Assembly: GCA_003151275.1 (NCBI GenBank)
Contig: PLXC01000159.1
Coordinates: 343,998-407,997 of the forward strand
DNA from: Candidatus Melainabacteria bacterium
Lineage (GTDB): Bacteria; Cyanobacteriota; Vampirovibrionia; Obscuribacterales; Obscuribacteraceae
Length of the DNA: 64,000 nt
Reading direction: 5' to 3'
This document shows positions 8,992 to 16,465 of this stretch, piece after piece. The notes beneath the pieces were generated by a model. It made no database searches. It had not been told where the DNA came from and saw only the letters and a program-made list of their open reading frames with translations. Positions within the stretch are counted from its first letter, which is position 1, and each line of letters opens with the position of its first letter. Position numbers and translations under genes: made by a program.

Positions 8992-9975
8992 ATGGCCAAA
9001 ATTTATTACGACAACGATATTGCGCTTGACACATTGAAAAATCTGACATTCGGAATAATTGGCTACGGCAATCAAGGACGCGCTCAGGCGCTCAATTTGA
9101 GAGACAGCGGTCTGCCGGTCAAAATAGGCGCTAGAAAAAATGGTGAGGCGTTTTCGCGTGCCATTAGCGACGGCTTCGCTCCGGAAGATATCGAGTCGGT
9201 CACCGCAAATTGCGAAGTGCTCGTATTACTTTTACCAGATGAACATGTGCCATCTGTATATAGCGCTCAAATAGAACCCTACCTACATGCTGATAAAGTC
9301 TTCGTTTTCGCGCATGGCTTTTCTGTGCACCACAAAACAATTCGATTGCCGGAATATTCCGATCTATTGTTAGTGGCGCCCACTGGACCTGGCCGGCAAC
9401 TGCGGTCGCTATATCAAGAAGGAAAAGGTCTTCCAGCACTTGTCGCTGTCGAACAAGATGCTTCAGGATTGGCTTGGCAACGCTGTCTTGCCTATGCTGG
9501 AGCGATCGGATGCACGCGAGCCGGGGTCGTGAAAACAACTTTTGCAGAAGAAACAGTAACCGACTTATTTTGCGAGCAAGCTGTGCTGTGTGGAGGCGTT
9601 CCTGCTTTAATCCAAGCTAGCTTTAATACACTCGTACAAGCAGGTTATCAGCCAGAGTTGGCATATATATCCTGCCTCAAAGAAGTAAAGTTAATTGCTG
9701 ATTTGTTGTTCGAACACGGCATCGACGGGATGCGCAAATCGATCTCGACCACAGCCCAGTACGGCTCAGCAATTACCGGTCCCGAGCTAGTAGATGCACG
9801 CACTAAGAACAATCTGGAAGGCGCGCTAAGGCGCATAGAAAGTGGAGAGTTCGCCAAACGATTCTTAGCAGAAGCATCAATTGGTGCACCAACAATCAAA
9901 TCGCTTTTGCAGTCCGAAAACAATTCACGCATGGCCAGAATCGGTCGCGAATTGAAAGAGAAGCTGCTGTTTTAG
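8992..9975 (+). CDS. Ketol-acid reductoisomerase (class I) homologue with altered active site
   Basis: 327 aa, the usual class I length. KARI isomerises and reduces 2-acetolactate in branched-chain amino acid synthesis, and IlvC can also reduce ketopantoate. I start at ATG 8992 (GGAG just upstream; MAKIYYDND is the family-standard N-terminus) rather than ATG 8980. Seen: GYGNQGRAQALNLRDSG (24-40), LLPDE (80-84), FAHGF with His 108, EETVTDLFCEQ with metal ligands Asp 191 and Glu 195, Glu 231, and Ser 251 in SIS. Two normally invariant positions differ. The Lys of APKGPGH is Thr 131 (APTGPGR), and the first Glu of FECLHE is Ser 227 (ISCLKE), removing a metal ligand. It is probably not a standard IlvC; a ketopantoate or related reductase role is possible, given the panC overlap. 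Confidence 0.85.
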   Translation: MAKIYYDNDIALDTLKNLTFGIIGYGNQGRAQALNLRDSGLPVKIGARKNGEAFSRAISDGFAPEDIESVTANCEVLVLLLPDEHVPSVYSAQIEPYLHADKVFVFAHGFSVHHKTIRLPEYSDLLLVAPTGPGRQLRSLYQEGKGLPALVAVEQDASGLAWQRCLAYAGAIGCTRAGVVKTTFAEETVTDLFCEQAVLCGGVPALIQASFNTLVQAGYQPELAYISCLKEVKLIADLLFEHGIDGMRKSISTTAQYGSAITGPELVDARTKNNLEGALRRIESGEFAKRFLAEASIGAPTIKSLLQSENNSRMARIGRELKEKLLF

Positions 9976-10838
9976 GGGTTCACAACCAGGTTATCGATCA
10001 ATCTTACGTCACCGTATTTGGCGGCAACTAGCATTAGGCATGGTGATTCACGATCAGAAACAGCCTGTAGAGTGCGAGGATCACAGCACTCTATATACTG
10101 CACTGTGACATCGTCTAACGAAGCAAGGCTTGACTTGGCCGTACTGACAGCGGCTGATATGGCTGTTCCACTCAGGATCGACATTTTTGCTTGCGAGAGC
10201 GCCGCAAATAATTTAGGCGCCAATCTTCTTTGCGCTTCTGAAAGATATACGTTTCTTGAGCTCAAAGCTAATCCATCTTCTTCTCTCATGGTTGGCACGC
10301 CGATGATTTTGACGTTCATGTTCAAATCATCCACCATATGCCTGATCACCTGTAACTGCTGATAGTCCTTTTCGCCGAAGAAGGCGCAGTCCGGGCGCAC
10401 GATATTGAAAAGCTTGTTCACCACTGTCGCCACACCGACAAAATGCCCAGGGCGAAACGCCCCACAAAGCCTAGAGATGAGCTGAGCAGGCGGCTGAACT
10501 GTAGTCGTTTCAGTCTCTCCTTGAGGATAAATGATGTCGATGGACGGATGAAAAACTGCATCCACACCGAACTTTTGACAGATCTGAAAGTCCTGCTCTA
10601 AAGACCGCGGGTATTTACCAAAGTCTTCGTTCGGTCCAAACTGTAAAGGATTGACGAAAATTGAAACAAGGACCTGGTCGCAAGTTTTGCGGGCCGCGTC
10701 AACAAGGGCCATGTGCCCGTCATGCAGCGCACCCATCGTGGGCACGAACCCTACCGTCCGACCGGACGACTTAGCACGCCAGGCTTCCAATTGACTGACG
10801 GACGTGGCTATTTCAAAGCTGAGGGCTGGTTTGCCCAT
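9972..10838 (-). CDS. panC: Pantoate-beta-alanine ligase (pantothenate synthetase)
   Basis: A 288-aa cytoplasmic enzyme that joins pantoate and beta-alanine with ATP to make pantothenate, the precursor of coenzyme A. All family signatures are present: PTMGALHDGH (33-42, ATP site), SIFVNPLQFGPNED, RPGHFVGVATVV, GEKDYQQL and the C-terminal ATP loop SSRNVYLS. It is convergent with the KARI homologue, and their stop codons overlap by 4 bp (9972-9975). No panB, panD or panE is in view. The adjacent reductoisomerase homologue is a candidate source of pantoate, because reduction of ketopantoate is a known side activity of IlvC. Function is secure. Confidence 0.97.
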   Translation of the reverse strand: MGKPALSFEIATSVSQLEAWRAKSSGRTVGFVPTMGALHDGHMALVDAARKTCDQVLVSIFVNPLQFGPNEDFGKYPRSLEQDFQICQKFGVDAVFHPSIDIIYPQGETETTTVQPPAQLISRLCGAFRPGHFVGVATVVNKLFNIVRPDCAFFGEKDYQQLQVIRHMVDDLNMNVKIIGVPTMREEDGLALSSRNVYLSEAQRRLAPKLFAALSQAKMSILSGTAISAAVSTAKSSLASLDDVTVQYIECCDPRTLQAVSDRESPCLMLVAAKYGDVRLIDNLVVNP

Positions 10839-11126
10839 CGGGGATTCCTAATTAATAGAATTGACGGCATCGATTTTAACGCCCCTGAAGGCGCCTAGTC
10901 TTCGACAGACGCAGCAATTGAAGATAGATTGCGTAGTCCGATTGGATTTAAGGTTGACTACGTAATTCACGTATTGCTTACGTGAAAGCACGGATATAAC
11001 ATTACTTCGAATCGCCCAATCCATATCCAAACGTTTAGCCCGCAAAGCATCTGCTTAGTGTGCTAACCAAAAAGACCGTCGCAGATCACGTGCGCACAGA
11101 TTTTTCGTGTCTTGAGGTTTAACTAA

Positions 11127-12503
11127 ATGACGAGCCCATACGCCAACAATGAGATTACGCAAGCCGGTGACCCAGCTCTAACAGCGGGTCAAGCTGGTAC
11201 TCAAAATCCCAATTTGAATAACAATCTCTATGCTGCCTCTTATCCAGGTGCACCCGGACGGAATGGCGACACTGGGGCGACGGCTAATGGCGGCGGTTCG
11301 GACATGGCTACCAGAGGCCTGTCGATGCTCCAGCAGGGAGATCAGTACGGTGGAATCATGGCTCTGCTTGATGCAGCGAAACAGTCCCCGCAATCAGTTC
11401 AAAATCCGCAATTCCTCCAACAACTGCAAATAGTTGAAAGCCAACCCGCAAGTTCAGGTGCTCCGACTGACGCGTCGGCTCTTAGCGCTGGTGGTCAACA
11501 ATATGCAGCTGGACAGCCTGGTGACGCATCAGCCCTAAGCTCAGCCGGTCAACAAACTACAACTGGACAGCCTGGAGATGCAAATGCTATCGCTGGACAA
11601 GCACTCTCTACCGCTTCAAGTGACCCAGTATCAGGCATTCTGGGCTTGATGAAAGCTTCCACGATGAATCCTAATCTATTGCAAGATCAAAATTTCCTCA
11701 CCACCATGCGGGAAGTTCTGCCTCAAGGTCCAGGAATGACCGGAGCGGGGCTGTCGCAAGCAACTGACGCTCAAGGCAATCCGATTGCTCAACCTGGTGC
11801 TCAACAGCCTATGACTGACGCTCAGGGCAATCCGATCGCTCAACCTGGCGCTATCGCTCAGCCCGGTGCTCAACAACAGCCTATGACCGATGCTCAAGGC
11901 AATCCGATTGCTCAGCCCGGAACCAGTGCGCCACTACAGTTTGCACAACCTCAGTACTCACAACAAATGGGTGTTCCACCAGGTGCGCCTTTAACTGACA
12001 CTACAAACAATCCTGGTTCCGCCGATCCTCAGATCCAACAAGCAGTGCTAAAAGCATTCCAACTGATTCAATCAGGAGATCAATTTGACGGCGCACGGCT
12101 GCTCATGATGATTGCAAAGGCTGATCCACAAATCCTCCAAGACAAGGTCTTCATCCAAAATTTGCAAATTACTGAACAAGCAGCGCAGGCGGTCAAGGCC
12201 CAGTCTGATGCCGCTCTGCAAGGATCGGGCGCCCAACAACAACCTATGACTGACGCTCAAGGAAATCCGATCGCTCAGCCCGGTGCTCAACAACAGCCTA
12301 TGACCGACGCTCAAGGAAATCCGATCGCTCAACCTGGCACTCAACAAGTTTTGACAGGAAATCCGATCGCTCAGCCTGGCGCTCAACAGCAGCCTATGAC
12401 TGACGCTCAGGGCAATCCTATCGCTCAGCCTGGCTCTCAACAAGTTTTGACAGGAAATCCGATCGCTCAGCCTGGCGCTCCGACATCCACTCAAGGTCCT
12501 TAG
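11127..12503 (+). CDS. Low-complexity Gln/Pro repeat protein with three helical modules
   Basis: A 458-aa orphan with a TTGAGG upstream of the ATG. Two repeat classes interleave. First, six copies of TDAQGNPIAQPG plus two shorter LTGNPIAQPG copies and one AIAQPG, joined by Q/A linkers, at residues about 210-275 and 370-450. Second, three diverged ~45-residue helical modules of the pattern L-Q-x-G-D-Q-x-x-G-x-x-x-L-L..A..-P-x-x-x-x-x-x-x-F-x-x-x-L (near 60-105, 168-200 and 310-355). The second kind resembles a solenoid or TPR-like helical pair. There is no signal peptide or membrane segment. The nucleotide repeats are nearly identical, so copy number probably varies between strains. Function unknown. 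Confidence 0.72.
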   Translation: MTSPYANNEITQAGDPALTAGQAGTQNPNLNNNLYAASYPGAPGRNGDTGATANGGGSDMATRGLSMLQQGDQYGGIMALLDAAKQSPQSVQNPQFLQQLQIVESQPASSGAPTDASALSAGGQQYAAGQPGDASALSSAGQQTTTGQPGDANAIAGQALSTASSDPVSGILGLMKASTMNPNLLQDQNFLTTMREVLPQGPGMTGAGLSQATDAQGNPIAQPGAQQPMTDAQGNPIAQPGAIAQPGAQQQPMTDAQGNPIAQPGTSAPLQFAQPQYSQQMGVPPGAPLTDTTNNPGSADPQIQQAVLKAFQLIQSGDQFDGARLLMMIAKADPQILQDKVFIQNLQITEQAAQAVKAQSDAALQGSGAQQQPMTDAQGNPIAQPGAQQQPMTDAQGNPIAQPGTQQVLTGNPIAQPGAQQQPMTDAQGNPIAQPGSQQVLTGNPIAQPGAPTSTQGP

Positions 12504-12809
12504 GTGACGATGAATCCAACCTCAATTGGATCACCTACACGTTAAAACAATCAACCATCCAACCAATGATGGATTGAAATAGCTTTACGCTGACGCCCAC
12601 GCTGCGGAAATTTCCGCAAACGCAGAACTTTCCGCAGCTTATGGCGCGTCTGTGACTAATTTTCGCTGAACGTCTAACCGCGGTTTCACTCGCAAGAGGA
12701 AAGACCGCGGCGAAGACGTTTTTCAATTGAATTCTGAAATTAGCAACCAGCATTTGCGATAATGACTGGCATCCTCGATATCTGTGTATGTGTTGATACG
12801 GAGTTCACA
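12504..12809. other. Gene-free stretch with two inverted repeats
   Basis: No gene recognised. It contains TGCGGAAA-TTTCCGCA (12603-12618, perfect 16-nt palindrome), which nests in GCTGCGGAAA (12601-12610) / TTTCCGCAGC (12629-12638). A second hairpin is CCGCGGT (12678-12684) / ACCGCGG (12704-12710). Either may terminate the upstream gene or bind a regulator; neither has a T-run. Confidence 0.5.
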
Positions 12810-15116
12810 GTGACATTCCAGTCGCGAATTTGTTTGCTTTTTTTGCTTGTCTGTTCCTGCAGTCTTTTAAATCCACTTTGCGCGTCGGCCATCGACCTAG
12901 ATTCGAAAGACGCTGCGAGTAAACCATCTGCGCTGGCTCGCCACCTCGCTGTAAAAGTTGTTGATGCGTATGGTGGCACCGACAAACTGAAAAACCTCAA
13001 TCAACTTATGTATAGAGCCAAAGGCGCAATCAAAGAAAGCTCCATGATCTCAGGAGCAGAAAATTCGTTTGAGTGTCAGATTTACGCCAAGGGAGACAAG
13101 ACGCGAGTTGAGTTAAACATCCTTGGGCAACCAGTAATCACGGGCTATAACGGAGCAATCAGCTGGGTCAAACAAGGCGACAATGTTTTCCCGACCGATC
13201 CAACAACGTCGAAGCGAATTCAATTAGAAGTTGAACATGGTCTTAAACTTTTGGACCGAATGACTGACAAGGACGCCTTCATCGCTTTTGGAGACAGCAA
13301 GATAATTGATGGGAAGCAATGTCAATGCCTTTTGATTAAGGCTGTGGACGGCAAAATAAGCCGCTTCTTTATCGATCCAGTAACGAGCCTGGTAATTAGA
13401 AGCGAATACTATGGCACCGACTTAGAACAAGGCTTGAGTACCCTAAAAGCTAACGAATACCAAGATTATAGACCTGTATTCGGCACGCAATTACCTTATA
13501 GGACGATTGAATTCAACGACGGTAAAAGAAGTTCAGAGACGAATTTATCAATGATTGAACTAGTGCCCAATGGCAACGAGTCAATGTTTGAAATGCCCAT
13601 AGAGGTACTGATCGCCCGATTGAAGCAAGGCCCGATAAAAATGCCTTTTGAATATCGCGCCAATGAAATCATGGTCAAATCGAGGATCAATAACAAGTCT
13701 GACGTTTATCTTATTCTTGACACTGGTGCCACCACCACGGTTCTCAATCAAGCAGACGCCACTACATTTGGTGCAGCCAAGGCGTCGGATTACAGAATGA
13801 CTACCGGCTCAGGAACGATAAAAACAAGCTATACAACATTGTCGAGCCTGAGTTTAGGCGAACTTACTTTAAATAATGTGCCGGTTGCGATTAGCGATTT
13901 GCCAGGCCTTCACGAACTGCCCGGAGAGAAACCTGTCGGCATAATCGGCGCGGACATCTTGCGTAGATTTTTAGTCGCCATTGATTACGAAAACGGAGAA
14001 CTGACATTCTCAGACCCCCATGAAGTCACGGTGCCGGCAGACGCAGTAGTAATACCAACACAACCAGCTTTAGGAGCGGCAGGACTCGTTGTCGAAGGAA
14101 AACTTGATGGACAGCCGCTAACCCTTTTGGTCGACACAGGCGCCGCTTTCAACAACGTATCGGAAGGCTTAGTACAAAAGCTACTAAAATCGCCACTCTT
14201 GCCCGTCGGAAAAGTCGAAGGACTGGACGGACAAAAAATCAGCATCGGCGCGGTGATGTTTAAAACCCTAAAAATTGGTCCACTCACAATCGCCAAACCA
14301 GTCTTTTCAGTCGCACCACATGCGGTGACAGGAGTGCCAAAAGGAATAATCGTGAACGGGGCCCTGGCAATACTAGGCAATCCCTTGTGGAGTCAGTACA
14401 AAATGACGATCGACTATCGGCATCAGAGGCTATTTCTGCAACGTTCGAAAGCTCAAGAACAATACGAAGATGCCCGTTCCGAAATCGATGCAATTCAAAT
14501 GAAGTATTGGCGCTCACATGACGCCGCCGCTGCCTCTACGCAGCTTCGCGACCTGGCCAACAAGCTTGAACAAAGAACTTACTTGGCTCCGTCTGCAGTC
14601 TGTTTAGCCAAGGCTGCTCTCTATTCAGCCATGCAACTGAAGAGTTTTGATCTCACTGATTCTTCAAGCCTGCCCGCAAGAATTTCGGCGATTTCGTCGG
14701 ACTTTGAAACGGCAACTACTCGCGCACTTTCGTCAAAAAACAAAAGTGCGATCGCGGAAGTCTTGGCGGCCAATGCCGTCTATTTTCTTAGATACAGCAT
14801 GCCGACGAACCCTCTGTCAGGCAAACAACTCCTGGTCAAAGCAATAACTGAATCGCCGGCAAACACCTCTGTTTCTTTAGGCTGTTACTGGTTGGCTCGC
14901 CGAATCAAAAGTAAAAACGCTCCCTCAATTATCGATCAGGTTCTAATGGTTGAACCCGCCAATTGGGAGGCATTATGGGAACGCTACAGTGAAGCCAAAG
15001 CACAGCCAAATCCGCACGATTTGACGCTTGTAGTCGACCAACTGAAGCGTTATTACACCGGTATGCCCGACGTGGATACTTTGAGCACCACAATTGGTGC
15101 GAGGATGACTCCCTAG
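12810..15116 (+). CDS. Exported protein with two retropepsin-like aspartyl protease domains
   Basis: I choose GTG 12810 (ACGGAG 7 nt upstream) over ATG 12762, because it gives a 768-aa protein with a clean signal peptide (SRICLLFLLVCSCSLLNPLC, cleavage near ASA). Residues about 40-260 form a beta-rich domain that recalls LolA-like lipoprotein carriers. Two aspartyl-protease-like domains follow, each with a catalytic-type DTG: LILDTGATTTV (Asp 304) and LLVDTGAAF (Asp 442). Each also has a downstream hydrophobic-GGxxx-like strand (VGIIGADIL; AILGNPL). Retropepsins work as dimers, so two domains in one chain could form an intramolecular pair. The last 200 residues are helical and TPR-like. It probably acts in the periplasm. 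Substrate unknown. Confidence 0.82.
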   Translation: MTFQSRICLLFLLVCSCSLLNPLCASAIDLDSKDAASKPSALARHLAVKVVDAYGGTDKLKNLNQLMYRAKGAIKESSMISGAENSFECQIYAKGDKTRVELNILGQPVITGYNGAISWVKQGDNVFPTDPTTSKRIQLEVEHGLKLLDRMTDKDAFIAFGDSKIIDGKQCQCLLIKAVDGKISRFFIDPVTSLVIRSEYYGTDLEQGLSTLKANEYQDYRPVFGTQLPYRTIEFNDGKRSSETNLSMIELVPNGNESMFEMPIEVLIARLKQGPIKMPFEYRANEIMVKSRINNKSDVYLILDTGATTTVLNQADATTFGAAKASDYRMTTGSGTIKTSYTTLSSLSLGELTLNNVPVAISDLPGLHELPGEKPVGIIGADILRRFLVAIDYENGELTFSDPHEVTVPADAVVIPTQPALGAAGLVVEGKLDGQPLTLLVDTGAAFNNVSEGLVQKLLKSPLLPVGKVEGLDGQKISIGAVMFKTLKIGPLTIAKPVFSVAPHAVTGVPKGIIVNGALAILGNPLWSQYKMTIDYRHQRLFLQRSKAQEQYEDARSEIDAIQMKYWRSHDAAAASTQLRDLANKLEQRTYLAPSAVCLAKAALYSAMQLKSFDLTDSSSLPARISAISSDFETATTRALSSKNKSAIAEVLAANAVYFLRYSMPTNPLSGKQLLVKAITESPANTSVSLGCYWLARRIKSKNAPSIIDQVLMVEPANWEALWERYSEAKAQPNPHDLTLVVDQLKRYYTGMPDVDTLSTTIGARMTP

Positions 15117-15133
15117 CCGTCCAAGAAATATCT

Positions 15134-15544
15134 TTAAGCCATCGCTTGCTGAGTGGCTTGCACGACCTGAAATGGAAGCGTGCCTACCGTTTCGCCATCG
15201 ACATCAAGAGCAAATCCATATACGCCTTCTCTCTCAAAAGTTAAGCCAGTGAAAGCGTTGATGATTTTGTGAGTGATATTTTCGTTAGGCAAAGGGTCGA
15301 CCTGAGCCATGGGTGAACTGCCCATTACTGCGCCATCTGGATCGACAACTTTGAATTGATACTGGAATCCGACTCTGCCACCCGTCAATTGAGCAAAAGC
15401 ATAAATTAGTGGAAGCTGTGTCGGAAACGCCGGTGCTACGACCCCGCTGTGAATGTTGACGCAAGATATCGCATCTCTTCTCAGTACGTCTTGCAATACA
15501 AGTTCGCACAGAATTATTCCAATCAACTGCGGTCTGTCACTCAT
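15134..15544 (-). CDS. Hypothetical protein, DUF6941-like
   Basis: 136 aa. The layout is L-C-E near the start, a middle AFAQLTGGRVGFQYQFKVVDPDG strand region (quoted here as GRVGFQYQFKVVDPDG), and an end GVYGFALDVDGETVGTLPFQV. It recalls the small DUF6941 family of single beta-sandwich proteins, but I cannot confirm membership. No signal peptide. It is convergent with the aspartyl-protease gene, 17 bp apart. Function unknown. Confidence 0.72.
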   Translation of the reverse strand: MSDRPQLIGIILCELVLQDVLRRDAISCVNIHSGVVAPAFPTQLPLIYAFAQLTGGRVGFQYQFKVVDPDGAVMGSSPMAQVDPLPNENITHKIINAFTGLTFEREGVYGFALDVDGETVGTLPFQVVQATQQAMA

Positions 15545-16465
15545 CTCAATTCCCCCGGTGCTTTGGTCGCAACATTATATCAGCGCCAAAGTTTAAGGAA
15601 GACTTCAAGCGGGAAAAGAAGGGCGTATCCATGCACCCGTTGGCTAATTTAGATATCCAAAAACCTCCCTGGCAAATTAAGATGGCGCCGAGCATAGGCA
15701 GTCCAGAGGTAGTGCTGCTGCCTCGTGCGAGCGTGGATTGCAGGCGTATAATAAAAGAACCACGGTGGCATCAGCATGATAGATCCCGAAAATATGAGTT
15801 ACGTAGAATGGTCGTTTGTTTGCCTCGCCGCCATTCTGATCGTATTTTTCCTTTGCCGTTGGGTTGACATGGCTTATTCGCCATACTGATCTTATTGCTG
15901 TGTTTGATCGACATGGCTGATTCACCTTGCTGATCGGATTTACTACTCCGTGGATCGTCGAAGCGAATTCGGTCCGTTGATCGGATTTACTCGCAGGTGG
16001 ATCGTCACAGCAATTCGGTCCGTTGATCGGATTTACTACTCCGTGGATCGTCACAGCGGAGTCGGTCCGTTGATCGGAATTACTGGCGCCGAATCAACCG
16101 GCTAATTCGCCTGTCCTCACCGGGATTTTTCTCCGCCAGGGTGCACTTGACATAGCCAAGTCGAGACCGGTTGTCATTTGGTAACGCAAACTGCGCTATT
16201 AATCACTACTCACAAGCGCAGTGCATTCTCACTACTTATTGAAAACATATAGAGATCTTGGCTAGTGTAACTACGTTTCTCATTACATTACCTTCGGACT
16301 ATTTTCATAACTTAAAAGCACTCTCTAACGAGATAAACGCTTCCCTGAACCCCACGCGTGTAGCTGTTTAGCTGCATCGGATTAACCTCGGCTCGCGCCA
16401 AAACACGCGATGTCGACCTATTTCGCACGCTCATGGGCGTGTTTCCAAACAATGGAGATTGAGCA
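15545..16465. other. 921-bp gene-free region containing the GATC tandem array
   Basis: I see no convincing gene here; an open frame on the minus strand (15677-16054) is created by the repeats. The middle holds the tandem array (separate entry). The remainder up to the coaE fusion is AT-rich, with no recognisable tRNA or small-RNA fold, and should contain the promoter of the downstream operon. Confidence 0.6.
15838..16090. repeat. 47-bp tandem repeat array with regularly spaced GATC
   Basis: Repeat units start at 15931, 15978, 16024 and 16071 (period 47/46/47). The last copy is partial. The unit begins TGATCGGATTTACT, then GTGGATCGTC, then TTCGGTCCGT. Upstream, two degenerate units starting GACATGGCT at 15866 and 15910 have a 44-bp period. 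Ten GATC sites fall at 15838, 15888, 15906, 15932, 15953, 15979, 16000, 16025, 16046 and 16072, mostly alternating 26 and 21 bp apart. A Dam-type methylase lies 19 kb downstream. Confidence 0.85.

Noticed and set aside
15677..16054. Open minus-strand frame of 125 codons across the 47-bp array
   Set aside because: Its length comes from the repeat unit lacking stops in that frame. There is no ribosome site, and the translation repeats the unit (TIHGVVNPI twice) rather than a protein pattern.
15838..16090. Array as a CRISPR
   Set aside because: The units are contiguous tandem copies without unique spacers, and no cas genes are nearby.
15838..16090. Array as the chromosome replication origin
   Set aside because: GATC density is suggestive, but there is no dnaA, dnaN or gyrB in the window, and I could not identify a set of DnaA boxes. 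Kept only as a finding.
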